A stretch of DNA of 64,000 bases from Methylorubrum populi (GCA_036946625.1 JAQIIU010000002.1:744001-808000), one strand, 5' to 3'. Numbered from the stretch's first letter, positions 23,719 to 32,763 are shown. Numbers and translations are program-made. The notes: a model not told the origin generated them from the letters alone.

Positions 23719-23895
23719 ATGGAAATGGATGGATTATCGGTGGTCTCGCTCAACACGGCGACCTTGCGCATCACGCTGGAGATCCTGGCCCTCATCGCCG
23801 TGATCAACGGGGTTCGAGGGCCTATGGCGCGCTCGGCCGGATCGCGCCCGAACGCCTGTCGAGCCTGCGCCGTCCGATCGCCGTGCGACGACGGA
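23719..23895 (+). pseudogene. Remnant of a Fic-family protein N-terminus
   Basis: Frame 1 reads TATLRITLEILALIAVINGV RG; the adjacent frame then reads AYGALGRIAPERLSSLRRPI AV. Together they match the LRITPEILaLIAEIDeFrGaWraLG.iaPERLs.LRrva start of Fic/DOC adenylyltransferase proteins. A frameshift divides them near 23815, and the Fic core (HPFxxGNGR) is absent. The convergent PIN gene ends at 23896, where the remnant stops. Confidence 0.5.
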
Positions 23896-24465
23896 TCAGG
23901 GATCCTGGCGGTAGAAGAGCACGCGGCCGGTCGGTACGAGCTGCTCGACGAGGTCGAGATCCGCGATGTTGCGCGAAAGCAGGGTGAAGCCGCTTTCCAT
24001 GGCCTGAAGGTACAGCACGACATCGTTGAAGAGAGGCTGGCGATCGGTTTTCGCCGTTCCGCGCAGGCGGGCGAGAATGCCGGTGACGATCCCTGCTTCC
24101 GCCAGCACGCGCACACTCGGTGCGGTCAGGCGCCGGGCTGGAACGGCCAGGATGGTCGCCTTGATCGAAGAGATGACGGTCGCCGTCTCGGGATGAGCTG
24201 GATCGAGGCGGCCGAGGGGATGAGCCAGTTCGGCCAGCGCGACGGCCGAGTGATTGACCTGCCGGGAGATCAGCAGGGCCGTCACGACCGGCGGCAGGCG
24301 GTCCTGCAGCGCGTCGATGTACACGGTCGTGTCGAGCAGGAGCGCCGGGCCGGCTGCAGGCGCGGACGCTGCAAATGCCAGTTCGTCGTCATCCCGCCGG
24401 GCAAGCGCATCGACGCGCTTCTCGGGCTTCAGCCGGCGCAGCGCGCCGGCAAGATCAAAACTCAA
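23896..24465 (-). CDS. PIN-domain toxin, VapC-like
   Basis: 189 aa. An N-terminal extension (MSFDLAGALRRLKPEKRVDA) precedes the PIN core from about residue 42: LLLDTTVYIDALQDRLPPVV (first Asp), SAVALAELAHPLG (Glu), then KTDRQPLFNDVVLYLQAMES and LLSRNIADLDLV (C-terminal acidic residues). These form the metal site of PIN ribonucleases. The start overlaps the partner upstream by 11 nt. The extension before the PIN domain is longer than in standard VapC. Confidence 0.82.
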   Translation of the reverse strand: MSFDLAGALRRLKPEKRVDALARRDDDELAFAASAPAAGPALLLDTTVYIDALQDRLPPVVTALLISRQVNHSAVALAELAHPLGRLDPAHPETATVISSIKATILAVPARRLTAPSVRVLAEAGIVTGILARLRGTAKTDRQPLFNDVVLYLQAMESGFTLLSRNIADLDLVEQLVPTGRVLFYRQDP

Positions 24466-24754
24466 GGTCGACGTCTTTGGCGATCGAGCCCTTCAGCGCG
24501 AGGAGCCGCTCGGTGAAATCGTCTTCGAGAGCGACTTTCGCGAGCGCATATTCGAGCAGGTCGTTGCCATCAAGGCCGGAGCGCGCGGCAGCGGCGGCGA
24601 ACAACTGGTCGTGCGCCCGCCCCGAGATGCGCTTTCCTTTACGACCGGACAGCAACCCCGCAGAGGCCACGGTGTCGAGGGTCGCCGCGACCCGGCGGGC
24701 CACGATCTCACGCGAAACGGGCGGTACCACGACCTTTGGGTCGCTCTCATGCAT
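24455..24754 (-). CDS. Antitoxin-like partner of the PIN protein
   Basis: 99 aa. MHESDPKVVVPPVSREIVAR begins a likely DNA-binding N-terminus; the rest (GRAHDQLFAAAAARSGLDGN; LEYALAKVALEDDFTERLLA) is helical and would wrap the toxin. Overlap with the PIN gene and size support a VapB-like role. I do not recognise the exact antitoxin family. An in-frame ATG nine codons upstream is an alternative start. Confidence 0.65.
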   Translation of the reverse strand: MHESDPKVVVPPVSREIVARRVAATLDTVASAGLLSGRKGKRISGRAHDQLFAAAAARSGLDGNDLLEYALAKVALEDDFTERLLALKGSIAKDVDLEF

Positions 24755-24997
24755 GTCCCTGGTCTCCAACATAGTCTCCATGTGTGCAGGACAAATAGGC
24801 GATAGTGTCATGCAGCGCAAGGCGGCTCGCTGGCTCGCCGGCTCGGTTGCGGACTCGTGATCTGCGGGATGGCCGCGCCTCGAACTCCATCGGGATGGGC
24901 GGAACGTCGCCGGGGTGAGGACCGGCCCAGCGTGGCGAGGGATGGGATCGTCGCGTCGTTTCCCTTCGCTTTTCGACCTCGACCTGCTCGACGGGGC

Positions 24998-25477
24998 CGG
25001 CTGAAGGGAGAGCGGCGGTTCTCGTCGTCTGGCGGGCGATCTCTGGCGTGGCTGGCCGGCCGGGTGGCGCGGCGAGGGGATGCTGGGGCGCCGGGATGCG
25101 CTGTTGTGTTGCGCGGGGAGGGGAGCCGGGGCGCAGTTGTCCCGCGTCCTTCGCGGTGGTGCGATCGGCGCCCGGGGCGGGCCTCGACGGGGCATGTCTG
25201 ACCGAAGTCCGCCGGCAGGCCGGCTCGATCGGCGCCGCAACGCCCGCCGGCGACTTTCTTCCCCTGCTCGCTGCGCTCGCATTCCTCGCGAACCAAGAAA
25301 GCCGCCTCTGGCCGTCCTCCACTGGCGTTCCGGCCCCTGTCGGGGTGCGGGCCGCCCGCCTCCGGTCTCACGACAGCCATCGAGACCGCGACGGGCGCGG
25401 TCCGGAACGCGAAAGGCACAGGACCATGGCGACCATCGGCAGCTTCACCTCCACCGACAACGGCTTCACCGGCACGA
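24998..25477 (+). repeat. 480-bp direct repeat, copy 2 (DUF736 leader)
   Basis: Partner of 19610-20091. Here the leader is in its natural place, in front of a complete DUF736 gene. The 240 bp before it (24755-24997) hold no gene. The repeat could recombine to delete the 5.4-kb AbiE-PIN segment. Confidence 0.9.
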
Positions 25478-25740
25478 TCCGCACCCTCACCCTCAACGTC
25501 CGGGTCAAGCTGGTGCGCATCGAGCGGCCCTCGGACCGCGGCCTGCACTTCCGCGTCTTCGCGGCGGGCAACGTCGAGCTCGGGGCCGGCTGGCAGCGCC
25601 AGAGCGAGGAAACGGGCCGGGACTACGTCTCGATCAAGCTGGACGACCCGAGCTTCCCGGCGCCGATCTACGCCAACCTCGTCGAGGTGGAGGGTGAGGA
25701 CGCCATGCAGCTGATCTGGTCTCGCCCGAACCGGGATTGA
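25426..25740 (+). CDS. DUF736 family protein
   Basis: 104 aa, full length. [20 protein letters not shown] begins the family, followed by [40 protein letters not shown] and [12 protein letters not shown]736 proteins are small conserved proteins of alphaproteobacterial plasmids and conjugative elements, with unknown function. Its presence supports a plasmid or integrated-element origin for 18.9-25.8 kb. No transfer genes accompany it here. Confidence 0.93.
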   Translation: MATIGSFTSTDNGFTGTIRTLTLNVRVKLVRIERPSDRGLHFRVFAAGNVELGAGWQRQSEETGRDYVSIKLDDPSFPAPIYANLVEVEGEDAMQLIWSRPNRD

Positions 25741-25854
25741 GCCGAGGCGTAGCATCAGGCGGCGGAGACCGACGTCACCGCCGTCTCCGTCTCAACTTCG
25801 ACGTGTTCTTAACGATGCGCGTGTTTCGTGGGCATCAGCGCAGAGCGTTCGGCA

Positions 25855-27310
25855 CTCAGAGCTATGCCTTTTAAGGTTCGTTTATATTAACTATATCCTT
25901 GCAATGAGCGAAGCATTGCAAGGATCCGATCCAGTCTGGTCTGCCGTCATTGAACGGTTCGAGAACTATGCGCCGACGAGCCTGATGGCCCGCACGGCCT
26001 TGGAACACGCGCTGCCGGCCGGCTGGATCGACGAGGTGTTCGAGCAGCATCGCCAGCGGCAATACACGCGGGAGTTGCTGTTCTCCACTGTCGTCAGGCT
26101 GACGATGCTCGTCGCTCTCGGCCTGCGCTCGTCGTTGCACGCCGCTGCGCGCGAAGCCGAAGACCTGACCGTCTCGCTGCCCGCCCTCTACGACAAGGTC
26201 AACCGCACCGAGCCCGACCTGCTGCGCGCCCTCGTGCGCGGCAGCGCGACCCGACTGGCCCCGGTGATGACCGCGGCGGGCACCGGCCATCCGAGCCTGC
26301 CGGGCTACGCACTGCGCGTGCTGGACGGCAACCATCTGCCCGGCAGCGACAAGCGCCTGAAGCCTCTGCGCGCGCATCGCGGCGCCGCCCTGCCGGGGCA
26401 GACCCTGGTCGTCTACGATCCCGATACCGGCCTGGCCGTCGATCTGGTGGCGGCCGAAGATGCTTATGCCGACGAACGGGCGCTGGCCCGGGCCCTCCTG
26501 GACGCTGCCGCGCCCGGTCAGGTCTGGGTCGCCGATCGGCACTTCTGTGTCCGGACCTGGCTGCAGGGTCTGGTTGAGGCAGGCAGCCACTTCGTGGTGC
26601 GTCGGCACGGCAACCATCCCCGCCTGGGCGCGCAGGGGGATTGGCAGGCGTGCGGCTCCTGCGAGACCGGCACACTGTGTGAGCAGAGCATTACGCTGGA
26701 GGGGAGCGGCGATGCGTGGCGGCGCATCGCGCTGAGCTTGACGGCGCCAACGACGGAGGGAGACCGGACGATCTGGCTGTGGAGCAACCTGCCGGCGAGC
26801 GTCAGTGCGGCGCAGATCGCGCAGGTGTATCGGCGACGCTGGCGGATCGAGGGTCTGTTCCTGCAGATGGAACGGGTGCTGCACAGCGAGGCCGGTCGCC
26901 TGGGTCGTCCGCGGGCGGCCCTGCTGGGGTTTGCCGCTGCCGTTCTGGCCCACAACGTGCTGAGCCTGCTGAGCGCGTGCATCGAGCAGGTGCACGGGCC
27001 CGAGCCGCGGGTCTCGGTGTTCCACCTGAGCCGTCAGATCGGTGCCGGCTACGAGGGGCTGATGGTGGCGCTCGGACACGGCTCTGTGTTGACGGGCCAG
27101 GAGGATGCGGCGAGCGTCGCGGCCCGCTTGCTCGCCTTGGCGGAGCGGGTCGACCCAGGGCGGATTGCAACCAGCCCGCGTGGTCCCAAGCGCAAGGTCG
27201 ACAAGCCCTATGTAGCGGCGGCTACGGCCCGAAAACACGTCGCCACCGCCAGGGTCCTCGAAAAGGCCAAGCTAATGGCTAAGAAAACACCTTAAAAGGC
27301 ATGGCTCTCA
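25855..27310 (+). mobile_element. IS4-family element, right tip invaded by IS5
   Basis: Terminal repeats: left CTCAGAGCTATGCCTTTTAA, reverse complement of the right end CTGAGAGCCATGCCTTTTAA, continuing AGGT. The right tip ends in the TCA that was duplicated by the IS5 insertion at 27311, so the IS4 end is split at its last bases. I could not find a clear target duplication for the IS4 element. Confidence 0.8.
25904..27295 (+). CDS. IS4-family transposase
   Basis: 463 aa. DDE regions: RVLDGNHLPGSDKRLKPLRA (first Asp), WVADRHFCVRTWLQGLVEAG (second Asp, the D-R-H/F form), and the YRRRWRIEGLFLQMERVLHS motif (Y-x2-R-x3-E) diagnostic of IS4. Length is normal and no stop interrupts it, so this copy may still be active, although IS5 has split the right terminal repeat. 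The ATG at 25904 lies 40 nt inside the left end. Confidence 0.93.
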   Translation: MSEALQGSDPVWSAVIERFENYAPTSLMARTALEHALPAGWIDEVFEQHRQRQYTRELLFSTVVRLTMLVALGLRSSLHAAAREAEDLTVSLPALYDKVNRTEPDLLRALVRGSATRLAPVMTAAGTGHPSLPGYALRVLDGNHLPGSDKRLKPLRAHRGAALPGQTLVVYDPDTGLAVDLVAAEDAYADERALARALLDAAAPGQVWVADRHFCVRTWLQGLVEAGSHFVVRRHGNHPRLGAQGDWQACGSCETGTLCEQSITLEGSGDAWRRIALSLTAPTTEGDRTIWLWSNLPASVSAAQIAQVYRRRWRIEGLFLQMERVLHSEAGRLGRPRAALLGFAAAVLAHNVLSLLSACIEQVHGPEPRVSVFHLSRQIGAGYEGLMVALGHGSVLTGQEDAASVAARLLALAERVDPGRIATSPRGPKRKVDKPYVAAATARKHVATARVLEKAKLMAKKTP

Positions 27311-28217
27311 GAGCCCGTCCGAGAATGGGTTGAGTGATCGGGGCGAGGCTGATTCCAGAAGGTATCTGACGCCTGATCTGGAAGCGCCATGTGGACCCCG
27401 ACCACCCGATGGCAGCATAGCCGCAACCACTTGCGATACGAAACCGACCTGACGGATGCCGAATGGGCGATCGTCGAGCCCATGTTGCCGACAGGATGTT
27501 CGCGAGGTCGTCGCCCGGCCTGGCCAACGCGCGAGATCCTGAACGCGATCTTCTACGTCCTGCGGGGCGGCATTCCCTGGCGGTTGATCCCCAAAGACTT
27601 GCCGCCCAAGAGCACGGTGTTCGATCATTTCAGCCGTTGGCGCGACGCAGGCGTGTTCGTTGGCATCAACCACCGCCTCGTCATGATGGACCGCGAGCGG
27701 GTCGGGCGCGAGGCCTCGCCCAGCGCTGCCGTGATCGACAGCCAGAGCGTGAAGACCACCGAAGCCGGCAGGCCGAGAGGGTATGATGCTGGAAAGAAGG
27801 TGAAAGGCCGCAAGCGCCAGGTCATGGTCGATACGGACGGACGCGCCCTTGTTCTCGATCCTCAACCCGCCAGCGTCCAGGATCGCGACGGTGCCATTCC
27901 GCTCTTGCGCCTGTCGCGGCGTTCTTTCCCTTTCGTGACGAAGGCTTTTGCCGATGCGGGCTTTGCCGGTGAGAGGCCACGTACCGCCACGCTGATCGAC
28001 ATTGAGATTGTGCGGAAGGCACCAGATCAGGTCGGCTTCGCCGTCCATCCAAGACGCTGGGTCGTGGAGCGCTTCTTCGCATGGATCAGCCGCAACCGGC
28101 GCCTTTGGAAGGATGCCGAGGCCACCCTCGCATCCGCCGCGGCCTTCCTCTACGCCGCCTCCGTCATGACCCTTCTGCGCCGTATCGCTCGGGCACCATG
28201 AATTCCCGGACGGACTC
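27311..28217 (+). mobile_element. IS5-family element with 3-bp target duplication TCA
   Basis: 907 bp. Left end GAGCCCGTCCGAGAATGGGT; reverse complement of the right end GAGTCCGTCCGGGAATTCAT. Flanked by TCA at 27308-27310 and 28218-28220, fitting the TNA target preference of the IS427-like subgroup. It lies in the last bases of the IS4 right end, so it inserted after the IS4. Confidence 0.88.
27389..28201 (+). CDS. IS5-family transposase
   Basis: 270 aa. The N-terminal DUF4096-like region (RYETDLTDAEWAIVEPMLPT, GGIPWRLIPKDLPPKSTVFD) and DDE_Tnp_1 core: AAVIDSQSVKTTE (first Asp), KAFADAGFAG (second), HPRRWVVERFFAWISRNRRL (Glu). One uninterrupted frame, whereas many IS5/IS427 members need a frameshift. 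Probably functional. Confidence 0.93.
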   Translation: MWTPTTRWQHSRNHLRYETDLTDAEWAIVEPMLPTGCSRGRRPAWPTREILNAIFYVLRGGIPWRLIPKDLPPKSTVFDHFSRWRDAGVFVGINHRLVMMDRERVGREASPSAAVIDSQSVKTTEAGRPRGYDAGKKVKGRKRQVMVDTDGRALVLDPQPASVQDRDGAIPLLRLSRRSFPFVTKAFADAGFAGERPRTATLIDIEIVRKAPDQVGFAVHPRRWVVERFFAWISRNRRLWKDAEATLASAAAFLYAASVMTLLRRIARAP

Positions 28218-28273
28218 TCAGGCGCCATGCGACCTGTTCAAATGACGTAATTCTACAAGAAAAAGAGGCTGCT

Positions 28274-29779
28274 TTGAGTTCCGCTGCCAGTTTGACCGAC
28301 AGCGACATCGGCCTGATCATGGGAATGATTTCTACATATCCCGAGCTGTCCAACCAGGAAATCCTGTCGTATTTCACCCGACCGGGCCGCGATATCAATC
28401 ACCGCGTCATCGCCGAAATTCGAGGCGGCGGCCACCGACGTCCTGGGGTCCATCCGGCCATCGGGGTGGAAGTCGATCTGTTCATATCGGACTCGCTCAA
28501 CCATCCTTGGCTGAGTCCGTCTGTCTTCGTTCACCGGTCCATCCGCCTGCCCGCCTCGCCATGGCGCCTGATGCTGAACTGGTGGCCGGTCGGGCAGGGC
28601 CTCTTCTCCTCGGGGGCGGTCGTCGGCGAGCGAGGACCACCTCTCAACTGGGTCTACGATTGCGGAACGACCTCGACCAAAGCACTGTTGGACAAGGCGC
28701 TTCGCAACTTCTTGCGGCAGCAGGACGCGATCGGGGCTTCACGGAACCGATTGTGCGTGCTCTCGCACTTCGATCAGGATCACGTGAGCGGGATTGTCCG
28801 CCTCATCGACCGTATGCCGGTGACGACCCTGCTCCTGCCGTACGTCCCCCTGTGGCAGCGGCTGGTGATCGCCCTGGAGCAGGGCATCGAAGCTGACGAT
28901 CCTTTCTTCGACTTTTTCCTGGATCCGGTTGCCTATCTTGCCGGTGGTGGTCGAGAGGGCCGCATCGGGGAGATCGTCTTCGTGCCGGGTTCGGGGCCGG
29001 ACGACTTGCCGTCGCCCGAACCGGAGGATTTCGAAGGGGGACCCTCAGGCGGCGAGATCGATCTGAAGGTGGAGCAGGGAGACCCGCCGGAGGATGCATC
29101 GAGTGACCCCGCAGCGACCTCGCATGCCGGTGTTCATGTCCGCTTCTTGCGCCCGGGCGGGCGGGTTCTCGCGCTGCTCCTGTGGGAGTTCGTTCCGTAC
29201 AACGATGCCAGTCTGTCTCCCAGGGCGACGCCGGCCTTCCTGGCTGCGGCAGCCCCTCTTGTCACGACCCTGCGTGATGATCCGGCCAACCGTGCGCAGG
29301 CCTTGTCCGACCTCAAAACGCTCTACGATCGCCATTTCGGATCGACGTCGGAGCTTCGCAACTTGATCTCCTTGTTTCTGTATTCCGGCCCCCTTGGGAG
29401 ACTACGCCCACAGTCCGGTCTTCTCGAAGGGCAAAAGGCAACCCAATCCTCGCAGTTCGGTCGATGCGCTCAGATCTACACGGGCGATGGAACGCTGGAT
29501 GCCGGCCCGCGCTTCGATGCGTTCGAGCGCTTCTTTTCCAGAGGCGGAAGGTTGGCCCGCACGGCGTTCTTTCAGGTCATGCATCACGGGTCGAAGCGCA
29601 ACTGGCATCGGGGGATTGCCGCGAAGGTCCAGCCGTCCATCAGTCTCTTTTCCTCCGATCCAGCACACCGAAGTTTCCGCCATCCGCATGCCGAAGTGCT
29701 CCGGGACTTCTGGCCGTATGGGGCTGTCCAGATCGATCGGGAGCGGGGCTACCGCTTCGATTGCTGGATGTCGGCTTGA
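28274..29779 (+). CDS. HTH plus ComEC-like metallo-beta-lactamase fold protein
   Basis: 501 aa from a TTG. Residues 7-50 (LTDSDIGLIMGMISTYPELS; EILSYFTRPGRDINHRVIAE IR) form a small HTH-like domain that recurs at the start of unrelated island proteins. The rest is an MBL hydrolase: LCVLSHFDQDHVSG (H165, D167, D169, H170), FQVMHHGSKRNW and SLFSSDPAHRSFRHPH supply the metal ligands, in the ComEC/Rec2 style. No signal peptide or membrane helix, so it is cytosolic, unlike ComEC. It probably cleaves a phosphodiester or nucleotide substrate. It stands alone after IS5 and before a DUF433-VapC pair; a defence or toxin role is inference. Confidence 0.8.
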   Translation: MSSAASLTDSDIGLIMGMISTYPELSNQEILSYFTRPGRDINHRVIAEIRGGGHRRPGVHPAIGVEVDLFISDSLNHPWLSPSVFVHRSIRLPASPWRLMLNWWPVGQGLFSSGAVVGERGPPLNWVYDCGTTSTKALLDKALRNFLRQQDAIGASRNRLCVLSHFDQDHVSGIVRLIDRMPVTTLLLPYVPLWQRLVIALEQGIEADDPFFDFFLDPVAYLAGGGREGRIGEIVFVPGSGPDDLPSPEPEDFEGGPSGGEIDLKVEQGDPPEDASSDPAATSHAGVHVRFLRPGGRVLALLLWEFVPYNDASLSPRATPAFLAAAAPLVTTLRDDPANRAQALSDLKTLYDRHFGSTSELRNLISLFLYSGPLGRLRPQSGLLEGQKATQSSQFGRCAQIYTGDGTLDAGPRFDAFERFFSRGGRLARTAFFQVMHHGSKRNWHRGIAAKVQPSISLFSSDPAHRSFRHPHAEVLRDFWPYGAVQIDRERGYRFDCWMSA

Positions 29780-29889
29780 GGGCCGAGGCCGGTCATGACG
29801 CGGCATCGATGGCGGGCAAGGGAGGCGCCCCGCTGCTTGACGAAGCCCTAATCCAACCCCAATGTATGGGTCGAATTGAGGGAGTTGCT

Positions 29890-30501
29890 ATGGCCGAGCT
29901 CGCATTCACCGCAGCCGAAGCGGCCTTCGTTCTCCGTGAGCCTCTGAGGCAGGTCAAGAAGGCTCTGGACGCCGGGCCCGTCCAGGCGAAGCTCGTGCGA
30001 AAGGCGGGAGGATCGGTTCGAGCCGTCGAATGGACGGATTTGATCTACCTGTATGCCGTTCGCGCGCTTCGCGAGGAGTTGACGCCGAAGGCGAGGAACG
30101 AGTTCTACCATGCCCTCTGGCAGTTGCCCGTCGAGGACGCCCGCGAGGTTCGCTTCGGACATCTCAGCATCTCGATCGGCGAGTTCAAAGCGGAGCTCGA
30201 GGCCCGAACACATGAACTCGCCGTGCTGGCAGAGAGGGTCGAGTTCCGCGTCAATGGCGACGCCGTGCTGAAGGAAAGCGGCGTCGAGGTCCATCGGATC
30301 GCAGCGCTTCTTGGCGGAGGGATGAGCCCCGATGAGATCCGTGAGGACTACCCCTCTCTGACCCTCGAGGCGATCGCCGCTGCGAAGGCCTATGCCGATG
30401 CTCACCCGAAGCCTGGTCGCCCCTATCCGGGTATGACGGCCAAACGCGCCTTGCGCGGAGCGGGCCTCGAAGCCCTCGACGAGGTGCTCGACGAGGCATG
30501 A
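29890..30501 (+). CDS. DUF433 family antitoxin (VapB45-like)
   Basis: 203 aa. The N-terminal part (MAELAFTAAEAAFVLREPLR QVKKALDAG) is a MerR-like helix region; the C-terminal DUF433 part has the usual EVHRIAALLGGGMSPDEIRE DYPSLTLEAIAAAKAYADAH P pattern. Such proteins pair with PIN toxins of the VapC45 type. Its stop overlaps the start of a PIN gene (ATGA at 30498), confirming the pairing. The toxin is destroyed, so this antitoxin is orphaned. Confidence 0.85.
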   Translation: MAELAFTAAEAAFVLREPLRQVKKALDAGPVQAKLVRKAGGSVRAVEWTDLIYLYAVRALREELTPKARNEFYHALWQLPVEDAREVRFGHLSISIGEFKAELEARTHELAVLAERVEFRVNGDAVLKESGVEVHRIAALLGGGMSPDEIREDYPSLTLEAIAAAKAYADAHPKPGRPYPGMTAKRALRGAGLEALDEVLDEA

Positions 30502-30557
30502 GATACCTCCTCGACACCAATGTCTTTCGCGAGATCGGCAAGACCGAGCCGCATAAG
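30498..30557 (+). pseudogene. VapC PIN toxin, first 20 codons only
   Basis: Reads MRYLLDTNVFREIGKTEPHK, the start of a PIN-domain toxin with the first metal-binding Asp (LLDTNV). At 30558 the sequence switches to the 3' end of an IS5-family element. The rest of the toxin is not in the window. Confidence 0.8.
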
Positions 30558-31308
30558 ATCGCCTCACAGAACCGTCTGATCTGGTTGAGCGTGATGAGGC
30601 TGGCAGCAAGGCTGGTGAAGGCTTCGTAGATGTCGGCTCGGCGCTCGTATCGGATGGGCAGGCGGCGGAAGCGGTTGAACCAAGCGTGGGTGCGCTCCAC
30701 GACCCAGCGGTGGCGGCCGAGCCTTTCACTGCTCTCGATGCCCTTGCGGGCGATGCGGGGCACGATCCCGCGCGCCCGGCATTCCTGCCGACGCGCCTTG
30801 GCGTCGCAGGCCTTGTCGGCATGCAGCTTGTTGGGGCGTCGGCGCGGTCGGCCGCGCCGGCCCGTGCTCAGCGGCGGGATGGCATCGAGGGTCGGCGCCA
30901 TCTGCGGGCTGTCGTGCCGGTTGGCACCCGTCAGCCTCAGGCCGACCGGCGTGCCGCGGGCGTCGGTGACGAGGTGGCGCTTCGTGCCCGGCTTGCCCCG
31001 ATCCGTCGGGTTCGGGCCGGTGGCAGTCCCCCCTTTTTAGCCGGGACAGAGGCACTGTCCAGGCTCGCCCGCCGCCAGTCGATCTCGCCGGCCGCGTGCA
31101 AGCGCTCCAGCAGCACCTGATGCAATTGCGCCCACACGCCGGCCTCCTGCCAATCGCGCAGGCGGCGCCAGCACCTCATGCCGCAGCCGCAGCCCATCTC
31201 GGCCGGCAGCATCTCCCACGGCAGGCCCGACCGCAGCACGAACAGGAGGCCGCTGAGCGCGGCACGGTTCTCGATCGGAGGCCGGCCCCCTTTCGGGCGC
31301 GGAAACGG
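30558..31308 (-). pseudogene. IS5-family element fragment (transposase, two frames)
   Basis: One frame carries GGRPPIENRAALSGLLFVLR and GLPWEMLPAEMGCGCGMRCW; the next carries GTKRHLVTDARGTPVGLRLT and HRWVVERTHAWFNRFRRLPI RYERRADIYEAF with the catalytic Glu. This is the two-frame IS427 layout, read right to left, with a frame change near 31040. Its 5' end is cut at about 31308, where a monooxygenase gene begins, and its 3' end joins the VapC stub. It is a different IS5 from the one at 27311. Confidence 0.8.
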
Positions 31309-31910
31309 GACGTGTCGGGATCGTCCACCATGTCGAGGACGATCCAGTCCTGCGAGTAGGTGTTGCCCGACATGGCGATGCCGAGACCCTCGCGAATGGG
31401 GCTGCGGCCGCCGTCGCAGGCGAGCATCCAATCGGCGGCGATCTCGCGTGTGCGTCCCTGGGGGTCGGTGACGTGGACCACCGCCCCGTCCCTGGACCTG
31501 CCGACCCTTGCGACATCGCTGCCGAAGAGGAGGCTGTCGGGCGCCTGCTCCTCCAGCCGGTCCCGCAGCGCCTTCTCCAGCTCGGGCTGGTAGATGTACT
31601 GCCGCTTGGCGAAGCCGTAGGTCTGCGGCCCGGCTCCGGTCTCGGCGATGCAACGGCCGGCATCGTCGAGATACTTCGAACCGACCGCCTTCATCGTGGA
31701 AGCGACGTAGCTCTTGTCGAGACCGAAGGTCTGAAGGGTGCGCGCGCCCTCGTCGTCCAGCACGATCGCCCGCGGCAGGTTCATCGGACCGGGCTCGCGG
31801 TCGAGCACCACGAAGTCGATGCCGTAGGTCGCCATGAGGTTCGCCGCCGTCAAACTGGTTGGGCCCGCCCCGACGATGGCGACCTTCGTGCGGGAAGGGT
31901 AGGTTGGCAT
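31309..31910 (-). pseudogene. FAD-dependent aromatic monooxygenase, N-terminal 200 residues
   Basis: PHBH-fold hydroxylase start: VAIVGAGPTSLTAANLMATY (GxGxxx FAD motif at residues 13-18) and the DWMLACDGGRSPIREGLGIA (DG motif) near 165-185. The GD motif and the C-terminal half, needed for FAD and substrate binding, are replaced by the IS5 fragment at 31308. Close in type to MhpA-like hydroxylases. It is the last gene of the leftward catabolic operon, 130 bp behind the NAD(P)-binding gene. Confidence 0.85.
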
Positions 31911-32040
31911 CCTGCGAGCGTCCTCTGCCTGCTTTCGCTGGCAAGGAACCTGAAACGGCAGGCGGCATTCCGTCTACGCGGTGCGCGAAGCCGTCCGGCA
32001 TGCGGACAGGCCGGCATGGAGGCTCGACGGTATCGAGCGC

Positions 32041-32763
32041 CTACGGCTGCTTCCGGTGCGTCGCGTTTCCGGGAAGCGCGATCCCGACCCGCCGCCCGGA
32101 ATATGCGCCCTTCGTCGCGAGGTGATCCACGATCACCCTGGCGGCGTCCTCGTAGAAGATCGTCATCCGCGGCACCGAGCGGGCGAAGTTCAGCGAGGTG
32201 ACGATGTCGGGGAGAAGGCGAGCCAGCGGCCAGCGGCGCACCGGCCAGGTCTCCGCCGAAAGGGTCAGGCCCCGCGTCGGCTCGCCGTCCGGCGCGTCGG
32301 TCATGGGGCCTGGGCAGAGCACCGACCAGTCGAGCACGGTCCGGCGGACGCGGTCGTAATTGATGCGATGTGCCCGATACATCGGAGGGACCTTCGGATA
32401 GGACAGCGTCATCCGGCCGGTGCCCGGAACGTCGAGGAGGGCGGCGCCGGCCATCATCCAGAAACGTCCGCCGCGGCCGAGGCTCGTCTCGGCCGCCTCG
32501 ACGACGCGGTCGACCAACTCGATGTAGCCTGGATCGGTCAGGTAGCCCGCCGTGCCCACCGCCGCGTCGTGCCCGTCGATCGCCTCTGCGAGCGCGCGCG
32601 GGCAAGCGTGGTCCGCGACGCGCACCTCCACGCGGTCGGCCAGCGCCGGCGGCAGCCGCGAGGCCTCGCGCAGCACCGCGGTCACCGTGTGACCTTCGGC
32701 GAGCGCACGCGCCGCCACCCTCCGGCCGACATTGCCGCTCGCACCCAGAACACAGACCTTCAT
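32041..32763 (-). CDS. NAD(P)-binding protein, NmrA/atypical SDR type
   Basis: 240 aa. MKVCVLGASGNVGRRVAARA (GxxGxxG, residues 7-13) is the Rossmann dinucleotide site. The sequence VGTAGYLTDPGYIELVDRVV and RFWMMAGAALLDVPGTGRM follow the NmrA-like/atypical SDR pattern, with no classic YxxxK. Its start overlaps the upstream monooxygenase stop (ATGA), so it is in the same operon. It probably reduces or rearranges an intermediate of ring oxidation; the substrate is unknown. Confidence 0.78.
   Translation of the reverse strand: MKVCVLGASGNVGRRVAARALAEGHTVTAVLREASRLPPALADRVEVRVADHACPRALAEAIDGHDAAVGTAGYLTDPGYIELVDRVVEAAETSLGRGGRFWMMAGAALLDVPGTGRMTLSYPKVPPMYRAHRINYDRVRRTVLDWSVLCPGPMTDAPDGEPTRGLTLSAETWPVRRWPLARLLPDIVTSLNFARSVPRMTIFYEDAARVIVDHLATKGAYSGRRVGIALPGNATHRKQP

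Noticed and set aside
25871-27238. Long open frames antisense to IS4, the monooxygenases and other GC-rich genes
   Set aside because: They follow third-position GC bias of the real gene on the other strand and show no domain or start signal.
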